From NCBI GenBank assembly GCA_017501355.1, contig JAFVXA010000060.1, forward strand, positions 1 to 64,000: a stretch of 64,000 nt of DNA, written 5' to 3'. Below the pieces are notes generated by a model. That model made no database searches. It saw only the letters and a program-made list of their open reading frames with translations, and was not told where the DNA came from. How positions within the stretch are numbered: position 1 is the first letter of the stretch; every line of letters starts with the position of its first letter. The position numbers and the translations under genes were made by a program. This stretch comes from Oscillospiraceae bacterium (lineage in GTDB: Bacteria; Bacillota; Clostridia; Oscillospirales; Oscillospiraceae). This document shows, in pieces, positions 57,472 to 64,000 of this stretch.

Positions 57472-58527
57472 TCATTCGTTCTCCCTGTTCCAGATATAAG
57501 CGGTGTATCGACCGCCGCTGAGCTTGATGATCTCGCCCTGTTTCTGCAGTTCATTCAGTGTTCGCTGAACGGTGATTTGGCTGATGTCCGGGCATTTCTC
57601 CATGATTTCTGCCTTGGTGATCTTACCGAGGGTGTCTTTGATCAGTGCGCGGATGCGCTCGGGCTTGGATAGCCCACTGGTGATCAGGAGCTGCACACGG
57701 GAAGAAAAGTCACGGTAGGCGGCAACGATGGTACCCAGCAGATAGCGGACAAAGGGGGCATAATCGTTTTCGTTCTCATGCCAACCTAAAGAGCTTTGAT
57801 GCAGAGTTTCGTAGTAGGTTTCTTTGCTCTGCTCAATGACACGTTCAATACTGATATACTTGCCAACAATATAGCCACTGCGATACAGGAGCAGCAATGT
57901 CAGCAGACGGCTCATGCGACCGTTACCATCATTGAAGGGATGAATACAGAGGAAATCCAAGACGAACATGGGGATCAGAAGCAGGGGATCTGCGCCGCCC
58001 TGCAGCGCTTTATCATAAGCCTTGCAGGCAAGGTCGATGGCTTCTGCGGTTTCCCATGCGGAGACAGGCTGGAATCGGACGAAACGATTGCCCTCGGCAT
58101 CTTCCTCCGCAATCACATTGTCGGCATTTTTGTAGCTGCCGCCGATGTTCATGCCGCTGAATTTGTAGAGATCGCGGTGGAGCTGCAGCAGCATGGAAGG
58201 GCGGAGAGGAATATACTCATAGCTTTCGTGAATCGTAGCAAGTACATCACGGTAACCGGCGATCTCCTGCTCGTTTCTCGTCTGCGGCGTGGTTTTATCC
58301 AAAACGATTTTCTTCAGTCGCTCATCAGAGGTGTAAATGCCCTCGATTCTGTTGGAGGCTTCGGTACTCTGAATTTTGGCAATCTCCAACAGGTGCGTCA
58401 GCGTATCGCTGTTTGCTTCGATAAACAGATTCTGTTCGCCCTTGAATTCGTGGATTTGTGTCAGGAGTGCAACAATATCCGGTGTGAGCAGCTTCTGCCA
58501 TTGATTTGTGAGACTATAATTGCGCAT
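57472..58527 (-). CDS. Fic family protein with C-terminal winged helix
   Basis: 351 aa. Fic core motif CIHPFNDGNGRMSRLL (HPFxDGNGR, complete catalytic motif for AMP transfer). The upstream inhibitory helix has the class II motif QSTEASNRIEGIYTS ((S/T)xxxE(G/N), as SNRIEG). The last ~70 residues (GLSKPERIRALIKDTLGKIT; ITVQRTLNELQKQGEIIKLS) form a winged helix, suggesting DNA binding. It heads the R-M operon, one base before hsdM, with a strong promoter and a palindrome upstream, so self-regulation of the operon is plausible. Confidence 0.92.
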   Translation of the reverse strand: MRNYSLTNQWQKLLTPDIVALLTQIHEFKGEQNLFIEANSDTLTHLLEIAKIQSTEASNRIEGIYTSDERLKKIVLDKTTPQTRNEQEIAGYRDVLATIHESYEYIPLRPSMLLQLHRDLYKFSGMNIGGSYKNADNVIAEEDAEGNRFVRFQPVSAWETAEAIDLACKAYDKALQGGADPLLLIPMFVLDFLCIHPFNDGNGRMSRLLTLLLLYRSGYIVGKYISIERVIEQSKETYYETLHQSSLGWHENENDYAPFVRYLLGTIVAAYRDFSSRVQLLITSGLSKPERIRALIKDTLGKITKAEIMEKCPDISQITVQRTLNELQKQGEIIKLSGGRYTAYIWNRENE

Positions 58528-58562
58528 AAGACACCTCGTCAGTGGATTCTAAGTTTACTCTT

Positions 58563-58591
58563 ATTATATGTTTTAATTGCACCTAAGTCAA
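58563..58591 (-). promoter_or_regulatory. Promoter of the fic-hsdM-hsdS... operon
   Basis: Minus strand TTGACT (58586-58591), 17-bp spacer, TATAAT (58563-58568), about 36 bases before the fic ATG. Confidence 0.85.
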
Positions 58592-58597
58592 TTTCAA

Positions 58598-58625
58598 TTT
58601 AATCATTTTTAGCAAAATGATTAAA
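58598..58625. promoter_or_regulatory. Palindromic site just upstream of the fic promoter
   Basis: 12-bp perfect inverted repeat TTTAATCATTTT / AAAATGATTAAA around TAGC, 6 bases upstream of the -35 box. Candidate operator, possibly for the winged helix of the Fic protein itself. Confidence 0.6.
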
Positions 58626-59136
58626 TTAATTTCATTTTAAAGGAGATTATAATACCTAAGAACATTGCAGCAAAATTCGTGACAAGAAGATGTGTTCTCA
58701 TATCGCGTAAACATATCTTCTTGCATTTTCTTTGCATCTGTTCCAAACCACCTTTTTATAGTTTGGGTACCGTCATGCAAAGAAAATGGCAAGGTGTCCA
58801 GAGGAGAGCATCTCCTTGGCTTTGGGTCATCCAATAGGGGCTAGCACACCCTGTTGGCACACGACTTTGCTCGCAAAGTCTAGTGTGTTATACCTTTTGC
58901 GACCGCTGGTAACGGAAAGGGGTGTTGCCGTTTTCAACACACCCTTCCGGTATCAGCAGAACAGCCGGTATTTGTGAGATCGTTCATTCACAAATACCGG
59001 CTGTTCGATTTTAGTTGGAGAAGGAAATATTAAAGCAACGCGGAAAGATTTCCTGCGACAACGGGGGAGCAAAAGGTATATAAAACCCGCCGCAGCACTC
59101 ACTCTTCATTCGTATCAATCAACACGATGGGTAGTG
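58626..59136. other. Island-edge stretch with relic ORF, hairpins and the right 14-mer
   Basis: A 65-aa minus-strand ORF at 58637-58834 (RRCSPLDTLPFSLHDGTQ) has no ribosome site and looks like a piece of a mobile-element reading frame, unassigned. TCCAATAGGGGCTA at 58830-58843 repeats the copy at 48277-48290. A hairpin CACACGACTTTG / CAAAGTCTAGTGTG lies at 58858-58887, and a 19-bp stem with TTTTA at 58959-59012. No gene is claimed. Confidence 0.45.
58959..59012 (+). terminator. Long hairpin at the right island edge
   Basis: 19-bp stem GAACAGCCGGTATTTGTGA / TCACAAATACCGGCTGTTC with a ~10-base loop, then GATTTTAG on the plus strand. Confidence 0.55.
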
Positions 59137-60024
59137 TCAAATGTCCGATTTGCGGAAGGCGGGGTCCATCATCTCCGGTGTCAGAACATCTTTCTGATAA
59201 AGGAAGTCTTGCAGTGCGTCAAAATCGGCACGATATCTGTCAAAAACTTCTTTATTTCGACTCAGGAACATCGATGCAAGGGTATTGATCGTGGCGATGG
59301 TCGGTGTCATGGAGTTGAAAAAGAAAATATGATTGGCAGGGCTTGTCAGGGCAATGCTGGAATTCTTTGCCGCAGGACTCTTCTCACTATCCGTAAAGCA
59401 CAGCACGCGGTATCCCCGCTTATGGAAGTATTCCGCGAGGGATACGACGATTTTGGAATAGATTGGGAACGAAAACAGCACCAAAAGATCATTTTTCCGC
59501 ATCAGAGACAGAGAGTGCAGTGCATCCGTAAGGGGCAGGTGGGACAGATCCGTCACCTGCAGACCAAGTCGCTTGAAGCGAGAGGTAAAAAACTCGGCAA
59601 CGACAGGCGAAAAGTCATAGGCAAATGTATAGATGCAGTCAGCTTCCCGGATCAGTTCCACTGCTGCTTCATACCGCTGGGGATCGATCTGCTCAAAGTT
59701 TTTCTGAAGGCTTTCCTGCTCGGACTTGACCGTCATTTCAAACGCACTGTTGGAATAGGCATCTACCTCCGCATCCACGCGGATCGGCATCATATATTTG
59801 GTAATGCTTTTTTGCAGCGACGCCTTCATCTCCGCAAAGCCTTCAAAGCCCAGCTTGCGGGAAAAATTCAGAACAGTTGCAGCCGTGGTATCCGTGGCTG
59901 CGGCAAACTGACGAAGTGAAGCAAATCCGCAGATCTCAGGATGTTGTAAAATATAGTCCGCAATCCGATGCTGCGCCTTATTGAACTCATCATACTGGTC
60001 TCTGATTCGGGAAAAAATGTCCAT
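59137..60024 (-). CDS. MurR/RpiR-family transcriptional regulator
   Basis: 295 aa. N-terminal HTH_6 domain (FNKAQHRIADYILQHPEICG; SLRQFAAATDTTAATVLNFS; RKLGFEGFAEMKASLQ) and C-terminal SIS sugar-isomerase-like sensor domain (LVLFSFPIYSKIVVSLAEYF; VLCFTDSEKSPAAKNSS). Such regulators sense phosphosugars or amino-sugar compounds. ATG 60024 follows GCAGGAGAAAGT. It lies downstream of iadA and nhaC on the same strand, separated by a terminator at 60185-60236; regulation of that locus is an inference. Confidence 0.9.
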   Translation of the reverse strand: MDIFSRIRDQYDEFNKAQHRIADYILQHPEICGFASLRQFAAATDTTAATVLNFSRKLGFEGFAEMKASLQKSITKYMMPIRVDAEVDAYSNSAFEMTVKSEQESLQKNFEQIDPQRYEAAVELIREADCIYTFAYDFSPVVAEFFTSRFKRLGLQVTDLSHLPLTDALHSLSLMRKNDLLVLFSFPIYSKIVVSLAEYFHKRGYRVLCFTDSEKSPAAKNSSIALTSPANHIFFFNSMTPTIATINTLASMFLSRNKEVFDRYRADFDALQDFLYQKDVLTPEMMDPAFRKSDI

Positions 60025-60184
60025 ACTTTCTCCTGCTTTCGTGTATCCTTGCAAACATAAACCGCCTGCAAGTTGGAATTTACATAGGATAGCATAACAG
60101 AAAATCGCGTCTCATGCAACAAAATCGGATTCAGGAATACGCAAACTTTCTGTTCTCTCCCGCGCGTTCTGACTTCCCGAGAGG

Positions 60185-60236
60185 CAAAAAAACGGTTCGA
60201 AGGAATTGCGCGTACACAATTCCTTCGAACCGTTTA
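60185..60236 (-). terminator. Terminator of nhaC-iadA
   Basis: 19-bp perfect stem AAACGGTTCGAAGGAATTG / CAATTCCTTCGAACCGTTT with an 8-base loop, followed on the minus strand by T-rich sequence. Confidence 0.85.
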
Positions 60237-60292
60237 TAAAGAAAAGAGGGGAAATATGATCAATGGTGATAACGTGGATGCTAAGGCTCTGC

Positions 60293-61450
60293 TTATTCGA
60301 ATCTGCCCTTCATACGGATATCATTCTGCCACAGCGCAGTCTTACCCTTGGCAAACAGGCTGTCGATAGCAAGGTCATCGCCCAGCACCAACAGATCTGC
60401 ATCCGCGCCTTCGCACACGCAGCCCTTCACGCCGGTCAGACCCAGCAGCTCAGCGGGGGTGGTGGTCAGCAGCTTGATGGCACGCTCCAAAGCGATGCCG
60501 CGCTTGACCAGTGCCTGCATCGTTTTGTGCAGATACTTCGGAGAAGCATAGGTCAAACCGATGCAGTTGCCGTTCTCATCAAAGCGGGGCTGGCTGCCGT
60601 AAGCGTCGCTGGACAGGGTGACATGATCTTCGCTGACACCCTCAGCCTGCAGGCAGTAGACCAGCTTATCGGCAGTGGTCTCCAGCTCCACATCGTCGCA
60701 GCCGGCAGTAAAGTCGATATAGCCGCCCATACGAACCAGCTGGATGCCCTGATCGATCAGCTCCTGCGTGCGGTGCATGTGCGTGGGCAACAGGTTTTTC
60801 GCAGGAACATCAGAGTGCTCCAGTGCGTAGAAAATGGGATCAAGTCCACCGCGACCGGAGCCCATGTGCATCGTCACGAGACCGGGCGTGCCACTGAGCA
60901 AACCTGCGCGGCGTGCTGCGGTTGCGAGGCGAATGATTTCTTCGCCAGTGGGGTTGGAGCTGCGGTGGTCGGACACAGCCAGTTTCACACCAATCATGGG
61001 AGGAACCATGATGATATCCTTCTCCACACTGCCGGTCAGCGTCACAGGGGGATATGCGTAAGCACTGGTCAAGGTATAGGCAGTAATACCTTCCTCATTC
61101 AGTGCGCGAGCCTTTGCCACAAGGTTTTCAATGCTGCGTGTAATACCATCTGTGCCAAGAAGACCGACCACCGTGGTGATACCGTTGGTGGTGAAGACGC
61201 TCAGCTGAGACTCGGGGACGCGGGAAGCAGGTCCCTGCTCACCACCACCACCGGTGATATGGACATGGAGATCAATGTAACCGGGCAGAACCTTCTTGCC
61301 CTCCACATCGAAAACCTCCACATCGGGGAGCGCATCATAGCCCTCAATGTGATCCTCCATGCGGCAGATCTTGTTGCCGACAATCAGAATATCCTTCTTA
61401 CCCAGGTGTTCCGGTGCATAGACATCAGCATTTTTAATCAGTTTAATCAT
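60293..61450 (-). CDS. iadA: Isoaspartyl dipeptidase (beta-aspartyl peptidase)
   Basis: 385 aa amidohydrolase: metal motif GYIDLHVHITGGGGEQGPAS (HxH), MHMGSGRGGLDPIFYALEHS, LPTHMHRTQELIDQ (His ligands) and TLSSDAYGSQPRFDENG (catalytic Asp). IadA cleaves isoaspartyl dipeptides from damaged proteins. ATG 61450 is 8 bases after GGGAG and preferred to ATG 61456. Cotranscribed with the NhaC antiporter 148 bases upstream, a common iadA-transporter pairing in gut Clostridia. Confidence 0.94.
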   Translation of the reverse strand: MIKLIKNADVYAPEHLGKKDILIVGNKICRMEDHIEGYDALPDVEVFDVEGKKVLPGYIDLHVHITGGGGEQGPASRVPESQLSVFTTNGITTVVGLLGTDGITRSIENLVAKARALNEEGITAYTLTSAYAYPPVTLTGSVEKDIIMVPPMIGVKLAVSDHRSSNPTGEEIIRLATAARRAGLLSGTPGLVTMHMGSGRGGLDPIFYALEHSDVPAKNLLPTHMHRTQELIDQGIQLVRMGGYIDFTAGCDDVELETTADKLVYCLQAEGVSEDHVTLSSDAYGSQPRFDENGNCIGLTYASPKYLHKTMQALVKRGIALERAIKLLTTTPAELLGLTGVKGCVCEGADADLLVLGDDLAIDSLFAKGKTALWQNDIRMKGRFE

Positions 61451-61504
61451 CTGCATTGCATTGCTCCCTTCGGTAAATTAACCGTTGTTTTGAAACGGCT
61501 CCAC

Positions 61505-61531
61505 GCAGGGCAGAACATCGCCCTGCCCTGC
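61505..61531 (-). other. Intercistronic hairpin between nhaC and iadA
   Basis: 9-bp stem GCAGGGCAG / CTGCCCTGC, 9-base loop, no T-run; may modulate iadA relative to nhaC levels. Confidence 0.5.
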
Positions 61532-61598
61532 GCGATGCAGTCATCGACAGCCCTGTACGCAGGAATCTTTCCGCGCACAGAAATCTGTCAGTCTTATT

Positions 61599-63071
61599 TT
61601 ACACCATTTCAGCCATATAGCGAGCCTTTTCTTCCTCGCTCAGCTTAGCAATACCGATGCCGGTGAAGCCATAGATGATGGCAATGATGAAGCCCACATA
61701 GCACAGCACTGCCCAGGGCAGGAACTCCAGAACTTCCACGCCGAGGCAGGAAGCCATGTAAGCACCTGCTGCGGACCAGGGGATCAGGGGGACAAACACG
61801 GTACCGGCATCTTCCAGAGTACGGGAGAGGTTCTTGGGATGCAGGCCTCTTTCCACATAGCCCTTGCGGAACAGTTCGCCGGGAATCAGAATAGACATGT
61901 AGGAGTTACCGGTGGACAGACCCATGATCATGCAGGAAACAACCGTTGCGAGAACCAGAGAACCGGTGCTCTTGGAAACAGCAAGGATCTTGTGCAGGAT
62001 CACTTCCAGGCAGCCGCTCTTGCTCATGATACCTGCGAAGCAGAGTGCGCAGAAAACCAGCAGGCAGGTGCTCATGATGCCGTTCATACCGCCGCGCTCG
62101 AGAAGCTTGGTCACTTCAAATGCAACATTGGTGGAATCGAAGCCCTCGCGGTTGATCATGCTGACCTTGAAACCGCTGGCGGTTGCGGTGATGACATTTG
62201 CAAAGGTTGCGCCCTGGAAGATCATTGCCTCAACACCTGCAACAACAGTGGAGAGCATCATGACGGGCAGGGTGGGCTTCTTCAGCAGAGAGCCCAGCAG
62301 AACGAGGAGCACGGGGAGCAGCAGCAGGATATTCCAGTCAAACATCTGCTCCAGCTGAGCCAGCATGGTGCTGACAGAGTCAGAGGTTGCGGTAGCGTCG
62401 GATGCAACGCCGCGACCGGCAATTGCGTAAACAACGAGGGAAATGGCAGCACCGGGAACGGTGGTCCACAGCATGTGACCGATGTGCTCATAGAGCTGGC
62501 TGCCTGCTGCGATGGGGGCGAGGTTGGTGGTATCGCTCAGGGGGGAGATCTTGTCGCCGAAGTAGGAACCTGCAACAACTGCGCCTGCGGTTGCGGGCAG
62601 GGACACGCCCAGAGTGGACGCAATACCCATCAGAGCCACACCCATGGTTGCAACGGAACCCCAGGAGGTACCGGTGCAAACGGAGACGATGGCGCAGATC
62701 AGGAAGCTGGTGACCAGCATCCACTGGGGATTGACGATCTGAACACCGTAGTAAACCAGCATGGGAATGGTACCGGACAGCACCCAGGTACCGACCAGTG
62801 CGCCGACAACGATCAGAATCAGAATGGAGGGCATACTCTTTGCGGTCTTCTCGCAGATGCCTTCCATCATTTCATCCCAAGTAGTACCAACACGCCATGC
62901 AATGAAAGCTGCAAGGCAGGTAACGAGCAACAGCAGGGGCTCAGTAGCCAAGCCCATGATGCCCTTACCGATGGTCAGAACGACCAGCATAACAATAATG
63001 GGAATAATTGCTTCGAGGAACGTGGGGGTTCTTTTTGCGCGGGGCGCTTTAGTCTCTTTTGCCTTTGCCAT
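61599..63071 (-). CDS. nhaC: NhaC-family Na+/H+ antiporter-like transporter
   Basis: 490 aa, about 12 helices. NhaC-type signatures: GTSWGSVATMGVALMGIAST, AVVAGSYFGDKISPLSDTTN (DKxSPLSDTTNLAP) and a late VPLIPWSAAGAYMASCLGV with LSTGNSYMSILIPGELF. Such IT-superfamily carriers may exchange Na+ for H+, or malate/lactate in MleN-like cases; pairing with iadA suggests uptake or exchange linked to aspartyl peptides or aspartate, which is inference. ATG 63071 follows TTGGAGGTAGATCTT. Confidence 0.9.
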   Translation of the reverse strand: MAKAKETKAPRAKRTPTFLEAIIPIIVMLVVLTIGKGIMGLATEPLLLLVTCLAAFIAWRVGTTWDEMMEGICEKTAKSMPSILILIVVGALVGTWVLSGTIPMLVYYGVQIVNPQWMLVTSFLICAIVSVCTGTSWGSVATMGVALMGIASTLGVSLPATAGAVVAGSYFGDKISPLSDTTNLAPIAAGSQLYEHIGHMLWTTVPGAAISLVVYAIAGRGVASDATATSDSVSTMLAQLEQMFDWNILLLLPVLLVLLGSLLKKPTLPVMMLSTVVAGVEAMIFQGATFANVITATASGFKVSMINREGFDSTNVAFEVTKLLERGGMNGIMSTCLLVFCALCFAGIMSKSGCLEVILHKILAVSKSTGSLVLATVVSCMIMGLSTGNSYMSILIPGELFRKGYVERGLHPKNLSRTLEDAGTVFVPLIPWSAAGAYMASCLGVEVLEFLPWAVLCYVGFIIAIIYGFTGIGIAKLSEEEKARYMAEMV

Positions 63072-63103
63072 AAGATCTACCTCCAAAATGATATTATTAT
63101 CAA

Positions 63104-63115
63104 CAGCGTACGCTG
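63104..63115. promoter_or_regulatory. Short palindrome upstream of nhaC
   Basis: CAGCGTACGCTG perfect 12-bp palindrome within a looser TATCA ... TGATA inverted context, 33 bases before the nhaC ATG. Possible operator for the nearby RpiR regulator. Confidence 0.35.
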
Positions 63116-63138
63116 ACTGATACTGTTGGTTGATACGT

Positions 63139-63324
63139 TCACTTCTTCGCATTCGCTATATTTTCAATCACATTGTATATAGATACCATTTCTTTGTCAA
63201 TCGTTTTTATATCATTTGATATATCTTTTATCGTTTTTTCGACTTCCGTTTTGTATTCTCTCCCCTTGGTCTCAAAACAGCATATTGTATCGTCTTCCGT
63301 TATGCAAACATCTGCTGCTTCCAT
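63139..63324 (-). CDS. Small hypothetical ORF, doubtful
   Basis: 61 aa, low GC, with coding-like composition: MEAADVCITEDDTICCFETK then GREYKTEVEKTIKDISNDIK and TIDKEMVSIYNVIENIANAK. A heptad-like helix is predicted by eye. ATG 63324 has no ribosome site and a stop lies shortly upstream, so this may be a remnant. No family recognised. Confidence 0.3.
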   Translation of the reverse strand: MEAADVCITEDDTICCFETKGREYKTEVEKTIKDISNDIKTIDKEMVSIYNVIENIANAKK

Positions 63325-63376
63325 TTGATCACGCCATAAAACAGTCCTTCATCACTGTGGTTTCCATTTAAAAAAT

Positions 63377-63414
63377 GAAAGTGCCTGATGGCTCGGTATC
63401 CATCAGGCGCTTTC
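63377..63414 (-). terminator. Terminator of the gene at the window end
   Basis: Stem GCCTGATGG / CCATCAGGC extended by GAAAG / CTTTC, followed on the minus strand by a T-rich run. Confidence 0.8.
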
Positions 63415-63461
63415 AAACGCGGAATGGTGCATGCTTAAATCAGCACACTTGCCGCACAATA

Positions 63462-64000
63462 TCACTTCCGCTTCTTTTTGCTCTTACTCTTGCTTTTACT
63501 TTTGCTCTTTCCATGTGTCATGCTGCTTTTGCCGCGCTGGCTGAATGGGCTCCCCGCATACTTGGACAGCTTCAGTATTTCGATCAGATTTACAAACTGC
63601 TCCATGGTAAGCGCATCGTAGTCGATACCGAGGTTGGCCAGGAAAATGCGGGCTTGCTTTTCTTGATAACTACCCTTAAAGCTTGCAACAGCCTCCACTT
63701 CTTTTCGTACATCCAAAACGATGGAACCCTCATCCGCCGTGGTAACATCTTCGCGGTGTACCTCACGAATGTCACGGAGTATGCCGTTGAGATCCTTGGA
63801 GACGATGTAGCTGAAATACTCGTGTTCTTCCACCTGCGCCAGCTCCAATGCCCGCAGGGGCATATCCTCCTGACTGTTTCCTTTTTCCCGAATCACTTCC
63901 TCTCGCATCGATTCATCGATGGCGTTCAGCTCGGTGATCCGCATGTCCACAATGCGATCCACATAGATCTCCGCATCCAGCATCATGCGCTGAAAATCTC
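63462..64000 (-). CDS. Unknown protein with Lys/Ser-rich tail (5' end outside window)
   Basis: The frame stays open to the window edge, so the start is not visible; at least 179 aa remain. It is mostly helical and acidic (DMRITELNAIDESMREEVIR; LNGILRDIREVHREDVTTAD; LDVRKEVEAVASFKGSYQEK; IEILKLSKYAG) and ends in a repetitive basic tail (HGKSKSKSKSKSKKKRK). I do not recognise the family. A terminator lies 48 bases past the stop. Confidence 0.6.
   Translation of the reverse strand, partial: DFQRMMLDAEIYVDRIVDMRITELNAIDESMREEVIREKGNSQEDMPLRALELAQVEEHEYFSYIVSKDLNGILRDIREVHREDVTTADEGSIVLDVRKEVEAVASFKGSYQEKQARIFLANLGIDYDALTMEQFVNLIEILKLSKYAGSPFSQRGKSSMTHGKSKSKSKSKSKKKRK

Noticed and set aside
58637..58834. 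65-aa minus-strand ORF as a functional gene
   Set aside because: No ribosome site, crosses the right 14-mer repeat, and resembles a mobile-element remnant rather than an intact gene.
46029..59000. Prophage
   Set aside because: No capsid, terminase, tail, lysis or integrase genes; the island content is R-M/defence and toxin-like only.
1..64000. CRISPR array
   Set aside because: No regularly spaced 20-40-base direct repeats and no cas genes were seen.

Overview
The window looks like a chromosome segment of a spore-forming, gut-type Clostridia bacterium, most likely Oscillospirales. The support is Firmicutes-style gene order (rpmG-secE-nusG-rplK-rplA-rplJ-rplL; DUF1385-prmC-recA-recX-rimO-pgsA), strong AGGAGG ribosome sites, T-box and L-box leaders, an alpha/beta-type SASP gene, and GC-rich backbone codons. 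The species cannot be named from the sequence alone.

Region 1 (1-24 kb) is mostly housekeeping: the metK 3' end, an autoregulated HTH/membrane-protein pair, a tandem OB-fold protein, a GT4-CsaB fusion, a CLC channel/antiporter, serC-serA, a Cys T-box controlling cysE-cysS, an S66 peptidase, the long minus-strand run DUF1385-prmC-recA-recX-rimO-pgsA, and a lipoprotein/response regulator/histidine kinase operon in which the kinase has Tyr in place of the phospho-acceptor His.

Region 2 (24-46 kb) holds tRNA-Leu, a GNAT acetyltransferase, an HTH-NfeD fusion with an SPFH partner, fRMsr, NudC, a tandem PII-like protein with a DUF1538 membrane protein, a CNNM/CorC gene behind a possible leader-peptide attenuator, argS-DUF1934-murI, the ribosomal protein/nusG/secE cluster with an L10 leader, ruvX, DUF47-Pit phosphate uptake, and an amino-acid ABC transporter behind a lysine riboswitch.

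Region 3 (about 46.2-59 kb) is an accessory island of mixed, often lower GC. It begins inside a SASP gene whose 3' end has been replaced. It then holds an IS256-type transposase relic, a 368-aa protein that looks like an aegerolysin-like/beta-pore-forming toxin, and a long minus-strand defence operon: fic - hsdM - hsdS - DUF2806 - [hsdR 5' fragment] - DUF4869 - P-loop ATPase - hsdR - NrdG-like radical SAM. The DUF4869/ATPase pair is bracketed by about 109-bp direct repeats made of the end of the upstream ORF plus the hsdR start, so it appears to have been inserted or swapped in as a unit. This is the best candidate for an undescribed system.

Region 4 (59-64 kb) carries an RpiR regulator, isoaspartyl dipeptidase (iadA) and an NhaC antiporter, which look like one catabolic locus, and a final gene cut by the window end.
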